From: Leptolyngbyaceae cyanobacterium
GTDB lineage: Bacteria; Cyanobacteriota; Cyanobacteriia; Cyanobacteriales; Aerosakkonemataceae
Reading direction: 5' to 3'
DNA length: 64,000 nt
Assembly: GCA_036703985.1 (NCBI GenBank)
Contig: DATNQN010000147.1
Coordinates: 1-64,000 of the forward strand
Part shown: positions 57,027-64,000 of the stretch, one piece after another
Layout: the number at the start of each line of letters is the position of its first letter
How positions within the stretch are numbered: position 1 is the first letter of the stretch
The notes under the pieces: model-generated
What the model was told of the DNA's origin: nothing
Seen by the model: only the letters and a program-made list of their open reading frames with translations
Database searches by the model: none
Program-made: the position numbers and the translations under genes

Positions 57027-57950
57027 CTAATAGATTGATTCTTCTATTTGTTTTGTTTTCCAATCTCTCACATAAGGACTTAGGGTAATCAAATCTTCTA
57101 TGTTACGCTGCATATTAGTGCAAATATCATCTAAAGGCAAATCATTAGGGTCGTGTCCAAATGGGTTTTCAATTTCAATGCCGATTTGTTCGATTCCTAA
57201 CAAAGTAAAACTAATTAACGCTACAATAGGGCCAGTAAACCAATTAAAGTGTTCTACCAACTGAAAGGGTAATGATAAGCAATAAAGTAGCAAGAGTTGT
57301 TTCAAGTGGATGGCATATGCCAAAGGAATTGGTGTTTTAATAATACGTTCGCAACCACCTAAGCAATCTACTAAAATATTTAGTAGTTGCTTTATGCCAT
57401 CAATTTGATATATATTGAGGCAGTTTTTTTCATATTGTTCTTGGAGATAATCCTCGATCCAGAAAGCAATCTCTAGGGGAGGATTGTTCATTGTTTGCAG
57501 CTTTTGATAACGGGATTGAGAAATTAATGATGCTAATTCGCTATTAACTGGCTCGCATCTTAAGTGTAGCTTAGTAGCCACTGCAAAAGCTACTAGTAAC
57601 CGCAGTGTAAGAATTTTATGTTCTTTATCTTTCGGTTCTTTTTCTTCAACTGCTACCCAAATTTGACGAGCCAAATTACGAGACGCATTAACTATAGACC
57701 CCCAAAGTTTGCGCCCTTCCCAAAATTTTTCGTAAGCTGTATTTGTCCGAAAAACTAATAATAATCCTAATACTATGCTAGGAATAATGCTTTCAAATAT
57801 TGGCATATATACGGGAATACCCCGATTGTGAAGCAGGGATATAAAAACACCAAATAAACCGCATACTATTACTCTGGGTAAAACGTCTAGAACTACGGAA
57901 CCTCTCAGTCGAAAAACCGCTCTAAACCAAGGTAATTTTTTTTCACTCAT
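57027..57950 (-). CDS. Bestrophin-like channel protein
   Basis: A 307-residue membrane protein of the bestrophin/UPF0187 family, starting at the ATG at 57950 (an in-frame TTG at 57962 is less likely). Features: SVVLDVLPRVIVCGLFGVFI (first helix), SIIPSIVLGLLLVFRTNTAYEKFWEGRKLWG (family signature), a cytoplasmic helical domain, and ALISFTLLGIEQIGIEIENPFGHDPNDLPLD near the C terminus. Bacterial members form pentameric anion or cation channels; in photosynthetic eukaryotes they move chloride or bicarbonate. The ion here is unknown. Confidence 0.88.
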   Translation of the reverse strand: MSEKKLPWFRAVFRLRGSVVLDVLPRVIVCGLFGVFISLLHNRGIPVYMPIFESIIPSIVLGLLLVFRTNTAYEKFWEGRKLWGSIVNASRNLARQIWVAVEEKEPKDKEHKILTLRLLVAFAVATKLHLRCEPVNSELASLISQSRYQKLQTMNNPPLEIAFWIEDYLQEQYEKNCLNIYQIDGIKQLLNILVDCLGGCERIIKTPIPLAYAIHLKQLLLLYCLSLPFQLVEHFNWFTGPIVALISFTLLGIEQIGIEIENPFGHDPNDLPLDDICTNMQRNIEDLITLSPYVRDWKTKQIEESIY

Positions 57951-58084
57951 ACTCCCTCTCAATTTAATGCTTTTACATGATAATACTGCATTTAGGTTAT
58001 GAAAAATAAATCCGAACCCAATGCCTTCTATAGAGAGTATTTGAGTTTTGGTGAGGCTGATTTAAATGGTGATAAAGTTTAGAT

Positions 58085-58417
58085 TTAGTGTTGGTCGCTA
58101 GACTCTAATTGTTTAATTCTATTCTGCAAATCTAAATCATCGTTACCGACGATGGTTTCTAGGTTGGCAAGGCGTTGTTCTATTTGTTGGATTTTATTTT
58201 TTGCTAGAGAGTATACAGGTTTGCGATCGCGCCAGACGAAAGCAGTCGCACCTGCTGCGCCGCCTACGATGACGATCGGGAGAATAATATTATTCCTAGC
58301 AGGAGAAAAAATTAAACAAAGCGCTAGCATTCCAGTTGCATAAGACCAAATTTTTTGGGTAGCTGTCAGGCGGATATCTTTGAATTGCTCTATGTCTTTT
58401 TCTAACTTTTCGGTCAT
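58085..58417 (-). CDS. Two-helix membrane protein, paralogue of the 62325 gene
   Basis: A 110-residue protein starting at the ATG at 58417 (a GTG-started extension to 58465 is less likely). It has LTATQKIWSYATGMLALCLIF (helix one), SPARNNIILPIVIVGGAAGATAFVW (helix two) and a C-terminal coiled coil (LAKNKIQQIEQRLANLE) ending near VGNDDLD. It is clearly related to the protein at 62325: the pattern IWSxATGMLAL..FSP.R.NI..PI, then DRK and the coiled coil is shared. Function unknown. It stands on the other side of the SDR gene from the kaiC-kaiB pair. Confidence 0.65.
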   Translation of the reverse strand: MTEKLEKDIEQFKDIRLTATQKIWSYATGMLALCLIFSPARNNIILPIVIVGGAAGATAFVWRDRKPVYSLAKNKIQQIEQRLANLETIVGNDDLDLQNRIKQLESSDQH

Positions 58418-59186
58418 GGTTTCTGCTTTTGTCAGTCTTTTATGTATAGGATGACGCGATCGCACTTTTCTCTACTTCCTGCCAGTGGGTTCCTGCATTT
58501 GGGCTAAGTATTTATACTTAAAGATTGGTTTTTCCAGCAGTAAGACGATGGTTTTAAATAGCTATAAACCATATATGACGGCTATTTTGCCTTTTCTTAA
58601 AATCTTTGTAACAGAAATGTAATAAGAAATTTATAAAAAAATATTGCGGATTGTTGATTTAGTTGTTAAGGTGTGCATATACCTTGATTTGGTAAACGCT
58701 CGTATTGAGGAGACGTGCGACTTATGCTCTACATTTATGTTGGTTGTGCGCCAATTCTATGATTACAGAATTGTCTGCCAGATATTTCTCTAGCAACTCT
58801 ACGTTAACGCCATCCCGAAACGGCTGAGGAATATCTTTGTTGCTGGTTTTACTACGCTAAAAAAGTAAGAATGGGTTGATTTGCTATGGTTGCACTCAAT
58901 CATTAATTTACGCGCCTACTCAACTTCTTCTTACTTTATATTTGCAGATGACTCGGTTACTAGGCGTAGTACCAGTTTAACTAACATTTGATTTCATTAT
59001 AACTGTAATACATTTCTCTGATTGCCATAAAAATAGTGTTCCCTGCATTTTTTTAGAGAAATGTATTCAGTTGAAAGCAACAATCCTGAGTTGTTATTAG
59101 TCTTACTGAATGGAAGAATGTTGTCGCAAAATTGATTAATTCAGGGGCTAATATTGACTTTACGCCTCAAATTTGGAGGTCTTTTT
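58418..59186. other. Gap with possible gene fragment
   Basis: No complete gene is seen. On the minus strand at roughly 58727-58865, a frame without a good start codon reads like a protein fragment (IPQPFRDGVNVELLEKYLAD, then NSVIIELAHNQH), closed by stops at both ends; it may be a relic. The rest shows nothing recognisable, and the SDR promoter must lie near its right end. Confidence 0.35.
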
Positions 59187-59996
59187 ATGAACATTCAAGG
59201 AAAAACTGCTCTTGTTACTGGAGCTTCTCGTGGAATTGGAAAAGCGATCGCTTTGGAGTTAGCCAAAGCTGGAGTGAAACGCTTGTTATTAGTGGCGCGG
59301 GATCGCCAAAAATTAGCAGAAGTAGCCGTTGAAATCGAGGCATTTGGCGCAGAAGTAGTGACCTTAGCGTTAGATTTATCCCAATTGATAGAAGTGAATA
59401 TTGCGATCGCGCAAGCATGGCGAGATCATGGCCCAATTCATCTACTAGTCAACTGTGCGGGAGTTGCACATCAATCACCTTTCTTAAAATCTCCCCTGCC
59501 AAACGTACAACAAGAAATCTCGATTAATTTGATGGGAATGTATGCCATCACTCGCTTAGTAGCGCGACGAATGGCAACTCAAAGAGAAGGCACGATTGTC
59601 AATGTTTCTAGCTTGATGGGTAAAGTAGCAGCCCCCACAATGGCAACTTATTCAGCTACTAAGTTCGCGATTTTGGGATTTACCCAAGCATTACGAGGAG
59701 AATTAGCTGAATACAATATCAATGTAATCGCTTTGTTACCCTCTTTAACGGATACGGACATGGTAAAAGATCTGCAATGGTTCCGTTGGGTAGTGCCTAC
59801 AACCACCCAAAAAGTAGCGAAGGCGCTAATAGCTGGATTGCAGAAAGAAACACCGGAAATTTTAGTGGGATGGCAAAGCCATTTAGCAGTTTGGGGTCAG
59901 AGAATTGCCCCTTGGGTAATCGAAAGGGTGTTAATGATGGCTGCGCCAATCTCGAAAGATAGACGAAAGCGTTATCGACGATTGAAGGAGGCTTAA
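59187..59996 (+). CDS. Short-chain dehydrogenase/reductase (SDR)
   Basis: A 269-residue Rossmann-fold NAD(P)-dependent oxidoreductase. The start at 59187 (MNIQGKTALVTGASRGIG) is fixed by GGAGGT seven bases upstream; longer in-frame starts lack this. It has TGASRGIG, the NCAG-type motif (LLVNCAGVAH), catalytic Ser in VNVSSLMGK, and YSATK (Tyr/Lys). No signal peptide. The C terminus is basic and aromatic, as in membrane-associated SDRs of the DhrS7 type. Substrate unknown. It sits alone on the plus strand within the kaiC-kaiB neighbourhood. Confidence 0.88.
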   Translation: MNIQGKTALVTGASRGIGKAIALELAKAGVKRLLLVARDRQKLAEVAVEIEAFGAEVVTLALDLSQLIEVNIAIAQAWRDHGPIHLLVNCAGVAHQSPFLKSPLPNVQQEISINLMGMYAITRLVARRMATQREGTIVNVSSLMGKVAAPTMATYSATKFAILGFTQALRGELAEYNINVIALLPSLTDTDMVKDLQWFRWVVPTTTQKVAKALIAGLQKETPEILVGWQSHLAVWGQRIAPWVIERVLMMAAPISKDRRKRYRRLKEA

Positions 59997-60031
59997 CCGC
60001 ATTGTAGATTAGATATTTCCCGCATAGAAGT

Positions 60032-60055
60032 AGAGACGTTGTATACAACGTCTCT
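60032..60055. terminator. Perfect 24-base palindrome between convergent genes
   Basis: Arm AGAGACGTTGTA is followed directly by its exact complement. It lies between the SDR stop codon (59996, +) and the kaiB-like stop codon (60056, -), touching the latter. It probably serves as a two-way terminator or is one more copy of the GTAGAGACGTT dispersed repeat. Confidence 0.6.
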
Positions 60056-60406
60056 TTACTTGGGAAGGATATCTAAACCAAGTAAAACTTTTTCCGTATT
60101 TGATAAATCGCCAATAATCCTTTTTAAGGGAGGGGGAAGCTGTTTGATCAGTGTGGGAACGGCAACAATATTATCCTGAATTACTAATTCGGTTTTATGG
60201 TAAATATTAATTACTTCTAATTGATAGCGTCCCTTCAAGTATTCATCGCAAATAGATTTTAGATTTTTAATAGCAGTGGTAGAGTGAGAAGTTACGCCAG
60301 CTACATATAATCGCAGATAGTATTGCCGATCGGATTGATTAGCGATTTCCTGCTCGAAACTGGTATTTATATCATCGTTCGATCGATCTGTGTTTTCATC
60401 AACCAT
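60056..60406 (-). CDS. KaiB-family protein
   Basis: A 116-residue protein. After a 28-residue acidic, polar N-terminal extension it follows KaiB throughout: [54 protein letters not shown] and [11 protein letters not shown]. KaiB binds the CI ring of KaiC after changing fold. The extension is absent from the canonical clock protein and points to a KaiB2/KaiB3-like paralogue. It follows the kaiC-like gene by 53 bases on the same strand; no kaiA is present. Confidence 0.85.
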   Translation of the reverse strand: MVDENTDRSNDDINTSFEQEIANQSDRQYYLRLYVAGVTSHSTTAIKNLKSICDEYLKGRYQLEVINIYHKTELVIQDNIVAVPTLIKQLPPPLKRIIGDLSNTEKVLLGLDILPK

Positions 60407-60459
60407 TCTTTTCTACCTTTTTTGTGATAATTACGCTTTTCTTACTCTTTGTCTTTTGG

Positions 60460-62157
60460 TTAATCAGCTTTGCGAATTTGTGCCATTAATTGTTGGTCTT
60501 GGATGAAGATTTTTTCTTGAAGATTTTCTTCATAACTCATGCGTTCTAGTTCTTCTTTTTCTGCGTCTACTTGCGCTTGTAAAGTAGCAATTTGGGACTG
60601 TACTAATAACTGTTGACGTTCTAGTTCCCGTCGCCTGCGGGCAATATTTTGCTGACGGTTTAAGCGTTCTAAATTTTCTTTTGCTTCTTGGGCTATTCGT
60701 GCTGTGCCGATTAAAACATTTCCCTGTCCGATGTAAACATCGATCAGTTCAATGCCGCGATTTGTGAGTCGAAATTCTCGCACTTGGTTTGAGTGTTCCA
60801 TACCGCGAGATTTCAAAATTTGCAAGACGCGATTGCGTTCGCCGTTGCTTTCGATCGTTCTCACTTCTAGCCAAGTATCCATCAGAGATGAAACTCCTAT
60901 TTCGGTACTTTCTAGAGGGCTACCTCCGGATGTGAGATTGGTCATTAAAACGGTGATGTTTTGGGATTTTAATAAGTCAATCAGGCGCATGAAAAAGGCT
61001 TTTGCATGATTTAAAGAACCGCTTAATGTCAAATTACTAATCGGATCGATAATGACGGCGCTTGGTTGTAAGTCGCGTAGTTGTTTGTGGAGTTTAACTA
61101 AATGTAATTCCAATCCTTGGACGGTTGGGCGCATGGCTTCGATGTGTAACAATCCCTGCTGGATGTAGGGTGCTAAATCGATGCCGATCGATCGCATATT
61201 ACGGCAAATCTGGTCTGGTGCTTCTTCAAAGGCTAAATACAAGCACTTTTCGCCTCGATCGCAATTGGCGCGAGCGAAATGAGCGGCGATCGTACTTTTA
61301 CCAGTACCGGCTGTTCCGGTAACCAGTATGCTGCTACCACGAAAATAGCCATCTGCCCCCAGCATGGTATCCAGGCGGGGTATACCGGTGGGAATGCGTT
61401 CTGTAGAAACTTCATGCTGTAGCCCTACCGAGGTGATGGGTAATACAGAGATGCCGTCTTCTTCGATTAAAAACGGATATTCGTTGGTTTCGTGACTAGA
61501 ACCGCGATACTTCAAGATTTGTAGCCGTCGGGTAGATAACTCATCTTGCACCCGCTGATCTAACCGAATTACGCAATCGGAAACGTACTCTTCCAAACCT
61601 TGGCGAGTGAGGGAATTGACGCCTCGTTCGCCAGTAACGATCGCGGTTACTCCTTTTGTTTTCAGCCAGCGAAACAAACGCCGCAATTCCGATCGCACGA
61701 TGCTGGTGTTGGATAAGCCTGCAAACAACACTTCTACCGTATCTAAAACTATCCGTTTGGCTGCGATCGCATCAATCGCGCTACCCAGACGGACAAATAT
61801 TCCTTCTAAATCGTACTCTCCTGTCTCTTGAATTTCGCTTCTGTCTATATATATGCAGTCAATCACGAGTTTGCGATCGGCAATTAATTGTTTTAAATCC
61901 CATCCTAAAGATGTGACGTTTTGAGTTAGTTCCTCGGCAGTTTCTTCAAAAGATATAAATACTCCCGGTTCGCCATACTGTTTGATACCGTGCAGCAGAA
62001 ATTCCATTGCTAGGAGAGTCTTACCGCAACCAGCCGAACCACAAACTAAGGTGGGGCGTCCTTTGGGCAATCCTCCATAGGTAATTTCGTCAAGTCCCTG
62101 AATTCCAGTCGGACATTTGGGAAGCTGAGTATTGGCAGGTTTTTCTATATCGTTCAT
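60460..62157 (-). CDS. KaiC-family ATPase, non-canonical
   Basis: A 565-residue double-RecA protein starting at the ATG at 62157 (a GTG two codons earlier is possible). CI has Walker A GSAGCGKT (40-47) and catalytic-type Glu71-Glu72 (FEE); CII has GTAGTGKS (281-288) and Glu311-Glu312. At the place of the phosphorylated Ser-Thr pair of KaiC there is Ser423-Ser424 (GVSSLMDTW), as in KaiC2-like paralogues. The last 90 residues are a coiled coil (RRRRELERQQLLVQSQIATL) in place of the short KaiA-binding tail. The order kaiC then kaiB is the reverse of the canonical kaiBC operon. The role may be in signalling rather than the day-night clock. Confidence 0.88.
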   Translation of the reverse strand: MNDIEKPANTQLPKCPTGIQGLDEITYGGLPKGRPTLVCGSAGCGKTLLAMEFLLHGIKQYGEPGVFISFEETAEELTQNVTSLGWDLKQLIADRKLVIDCIYIDRSEIQETGEYDLEGIFVRLGSAIDAIAAKRIVLDTVEVLFAGLSNTSIVRSELRRLFRWLKTKGVTAIVTGERGVNSLTRQGLEEYVSDCVIRLDQRVQDELSTRRLQILKYRGSSHETNEYPFLIEEDGISVLPITSVGLQHEVSTERIPTGIPRLDTMLGADGYFRGSSILVTGTAGTGKSTIAAHFARANCDRGEKCLYLAFEEAPDQICRNMRSIGIDLAPYIQQGLLHIEAMRPTVQGLELHLVKLHKQLRDLQPSAVIIDPISNLTLSGSLNHAKAFFMRLIDLLKSQNITVLMTNLTSGGSPLESTEIGVSSLMDTWLEVRTIESNGERNRVLQILKSRGMEHSNQVREFRLTNRGIELIDVYIGQGNVLIGTARIAQEAKENLERLNRQQNIARRRRELERQQLLVQSQIATLQAQVDAEKEELERMSYEENLQEKIFIQDQQLMAQIRKAD

Positions 62158-62324
62158 TCTCACGATAGATTTTGAGTATTAATAATTTAAGTATGAGTGA
62201 TATCTCCAGCTTTGGGTGCGATCGAAACTGGTTGGTGATAGTGGGGAAGTGGATAAACTAGCTTTTTTCCCTTTTCCCCTTACCCCCATTAAATTCAGTT
62301 AGGGACTGAAAGGATCGTAGTTAA

Positions 62325-62648
62325 CTAATTTCGTGATGCTATATCTGTGGTTTGCAACCACATTTCTAAGTCCTCTTCACCAACTCTTTTTTCGATTTCA
62401 TTAAGGCGATTTTCGATTCGTTTTAACTGATGTTCTTGTAAGGAGATGGAGGATTTGCGATCGGCTAACCACACCACGGCGGTACCTGCGGCGGCGCTGG
62501 TTGCGATCGAAATCGGTACGGCAATATTCTCTCTAGTCGGTGAAAATAAAATGGAAAGTGCCAGCATTCCGGTAGCGAAAGACCATATTCTGGTAGTGGC
62601 AGCTAGCCTGGTATCAGTAGATGGTTCAAAGTCGTGGTGGTTAGCCAT
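62325..62648 (-). CDS. Two-helix membrane protein, paralogue of the 58085 gene
   Basis: A 107-residue protein with a polar N terminus, two hydrophobic helices (TTRIWSFATGMLALSILFSP; NIAVPISIATSAAAGTAVVW), a DRK motif and a coiled coil (LKRIENRLNEIEKRVGEEDLE). It closely resembles the protein at 58085 over its whole length. It lies 167 bases upstream of the kaiC-like gene on the same strand and may be co-transcribed with it. Both termini are probably cytoplasmic. No known family. Confidence 0.65.
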   Translation of the reverse strand: MANHHDFEPSTDTRLAATTRIWSFATGMLALSILFSPTRENIAVPISIATSAAAGTAVVWLADRKSSISLQEHQLKRIENRLNEIEKRVGEEDLEMWLQTTDIASRN

Positions 62649-62893
62649 AGGTTTAGTTCTGATGCCTTTATTTTTAAGGTTGGCACAGCTGTATGGGTTA
62701 ATACTTCCTGCTTCCGGATTGCAACTATTGGGTTAAGCATTTATGCTTATTGCTTTGGGGAGAGGGATGGGAAGAAGGGAATGTAGAAGTTTAGTTATTA
62801 ACTCTGTAGAATTATGAAAGTTTGATCTTGCGATCGCACTTCCTAAATAAAGCCAATCTAATCGATCGATAAATGCGATCGCACTCTCAACTC

Positions 62894-63685
62894 CTACGGT
62901 TCAATTCCCAACTCTCGCAACCTTTGAGCTAAAATTTCAGCCCGCCTTTCCGCTTCTTCTGCCCTTTTTTCTGCTTCTTCCGCCCGTTGCTTTTCCCTTT
63001 CAGCATCCGTCAAAATCAAATTTCCCTCCTCATCATACCAACGTAACCACAAACGATTTATTCCTTGATATTCGCCTTCCCACAATCCTAAACCCAATTC
63101 CAACGGAGGCATCCAAACTTTTGATTCAGTTAAATTTACCTCTTGATAACGACCAGATACTAAACTAAATACTCGTAATCGATCGGTATAGCGATCGAAC
63201 ACCACATAATAAGGAACTCGCAAAATTTGTTCGTAAACTTTCCACTTCGTAGGAGGTTGACTAGCGCTACTACTTGTTTCTCCCAAATCTTCTTTTTCCG
63301 TACCAGGAGAAAGCAATTCAACTACTACAAAAGGACTAATTCCCTCTTGCCAAATAACATAACTCAGGCGTAAATCTCCACCATCATAAAGTCTCGGTAC
63401 TCCCACAACCCCAAACCAATCTGGTCGTTTATACCAGTTTTGGTGACGCACATCGTAATAGAGATTCATATCACTCCCGCAAAACAACTGTTCTGGAAAA
63501 TAATTGCGGGGACGAAAAGTAAAACTCAGCAATTGGGGTTGTAAAATGTGAAACTCATCAGGCAAACCAGGTTCCTCCGGATTTTCACTAGGTAAATCGT
63601 ACATTGTTGGCAAAGTTTCTCTCGGAGAAAGAGGTGGGTCGCTTTGTTCCACAGGATATTTTAATCTAAACATGGGAATACTCAT
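62894..63685 (-). CDS. Uma2 family protein (PD-(D/E)XK nuclease fold)
   Basis: A 263-residue protein of the Uma2/DUF820 family, very abundant in cyanobacteria. The fold is seen in GGDLRLSYVIWQEGISPFVVVELLSPGTE, followed by KWKVYEQILRVPYYVVFDRY: the Asp, Glu and Lys of the PD-(D/E)XK site are in place. The C terminus is a charged heptad run (RAEEAEKRAEEAERRAE). Nuclease activity has been proposed from fold only; the biological role is unknown. It stands alone on this strand. Confidence 0.88.
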   Translation of the reverse strand: MSIPMFRLKYPVEQSDPPLSPRETLPTMYDLPSENPEEPGLPDEFHILQPQLLSFTFRPRNYFPEQLFCGSDMNLYYDVRHQNWYKRPDWFGVVGVPRLYDGGDLRLSYVIWQEGISPFVVVELLSPGTEKEDLGETSSSASQPPTKWKVYEQILRVPYYVVFDRYTDRLRVFSLVSGRYQEVNLTESKVWMPPLELGLGLWEGEYQGINRLWLRWYDEEGNLILTDAEREKQRAEEAEKRAEEAERRAEILAQRLRELGIEP

Positions 63686-64000
63686 TTGCTGTAATCTCTA
63701 ATAACTAATAACTGAACTTAAGATATGTGCCATTTTTTCTTCAGAATTGAAGAAGTAAGTACGAGTTAAAGAAGAAGATATACTGCAAGGTATTTGTTTG
63801 ATTTTTTCATTAAACTTTCTGTAATTAAACCCGACTATTACCTATATGTGGAGAATAATGATTGTCTCATAACTGTTCCTATTCAGATTCATCAATCTGA
63901 ATCTTTTGTTTCTTTGAAACATTTTTGTTATACAAATCTACCAAATTTAAAATAAGATACAGCGCTTTCCAAGTAAATGAGATACACATACCTGGTAACA
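63686..64000. other. End of window, no gene seen
   Basis: AT-rich sequence with no convincing coding frame or RNA. It precedes the Uma2 gene and presumably holds its promoter. A gene may begin beyond the window edge. Confidence 0.35.

Noticed and set aside
60056-62157. The canonical circadian clock operon kaiABC
   Set aside because: No kaiA, reversed gene order, altered phosphosite and extra tails point to paralogues of the clock proteins.
62446-62736. Plus-strand 96-codon frame opposite the two-helix membrane protein
   Set aside because: The minus-strand protein has a clear paralogue at 58085, so the plus-strand frame is a shadow.
1-64000. CRISPR arrays, tRNA or rRNA genes, prophage
   Set aside because: No regularly spaced repeats of CRISPR length, no cloverleaf-like segments and no phage structural genes could be found by reading; tandem repeats here are heptamer-type without spacers.

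Overview
The window looks like chromosomal DNA of a filamentous, Oscillatoriales-like cyanobacterium. The support is dense HIP1 sites (GCGATCGC), cyanobacteria-restricted small families (DUF2605, DUF2973, a CRR7-like NDH-1 factor), a biliverdin-type phytochrome, a KaiB/KaiC pair, very large Ser/Thr-kinase/histidine-kinase fusions, hormogonium-polysaccharide-type genes, and heptameric short tandem repeats (STRR). The genus cannot be fixed from this stretch, and I see no rRNA, tRNA or CRISPR array.

Layout. 0-5.5 kb: small conserved cyanobacterial genes, an amylo-alpha-1,6-glucosidase-type debranching enzyme, a YegS-type lipid kinase, CRR7 and a DUF99 protein, separated by tandem and palindromic repeats. 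5.7-25.5 kb is a signalling island: a bacteriophytochrome histidine kinase, a 2091-aa Ser/Thr kinase-AAA-GAF-PAS-histidine kinase-receiver protein, two small exported proteins, then a two-gene operon of a 2012-aa paralogue (kinase domain predicted dead) and a REC-PAS-PAS-HK-REC kinase. 25.7-26.5 kb holds a decayed ISL3 transposase gene carrying a 91-bp MITE; a second, nearly identical MITE lies at 45.3 kb. 26.6-39 kb is mostly housekeeping: an FAD oxidoreductase, asnS, an RsbW-like anti-sigma factor, a SpoIID-type protein, RNase Z and cobU, with small unknown genes and one broken gene. 39.3-42.3 kb: two GT2 glycosyltransferases and a WcaF/HpsU-type acetyltransferase. 42.4-54.5 kb: two AI-2E-family exporters, two AAA_35-type ATPases, an ETR1-type ethylene-receptor histidine kinase followed by a truncated REC-PAS protein that ends at an IS200/IS605-type hairpin, and a DUF39 (homocysteine biosynthesis) protein. 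54.5-64 kb: a WD40 protein, a bestrophin, an SDR, a non-canonical kaiC-kaiB pair in reversed order flanked by two paralogous two-helix membrane proteins, and a Uma2 protein.

How it fits together. About a third of the window encodes sensing and phosphotransfer: light (phytochrome), ethylene or another small ligand (ETR1 domain), GAF/PAS inputs, Ser/Thr kinases, an anti-sigma-factor-like ATPase and a clock-like KaiB/KaiC module. None of the kinases has an adjacent DNA-binding response regulator, so their outputs must be internal receivers or proteins encoded elsewhere.

The most promising unexplained items are: (i) the kaiC-kaiB pair with its paralogous membrane coiled-coil proteins; (ii) the paralogous giant kinases, one with an apparently dead Ser/Thr kinase and the other with a degenerate terminal receiver; (iii) the ETR1-type receptor with a complete set of copper/ethylene-site residues; and (iv) the MITE, whose removal in silico restores the interrupted transposase frame. 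No multigene defence system was recognised.
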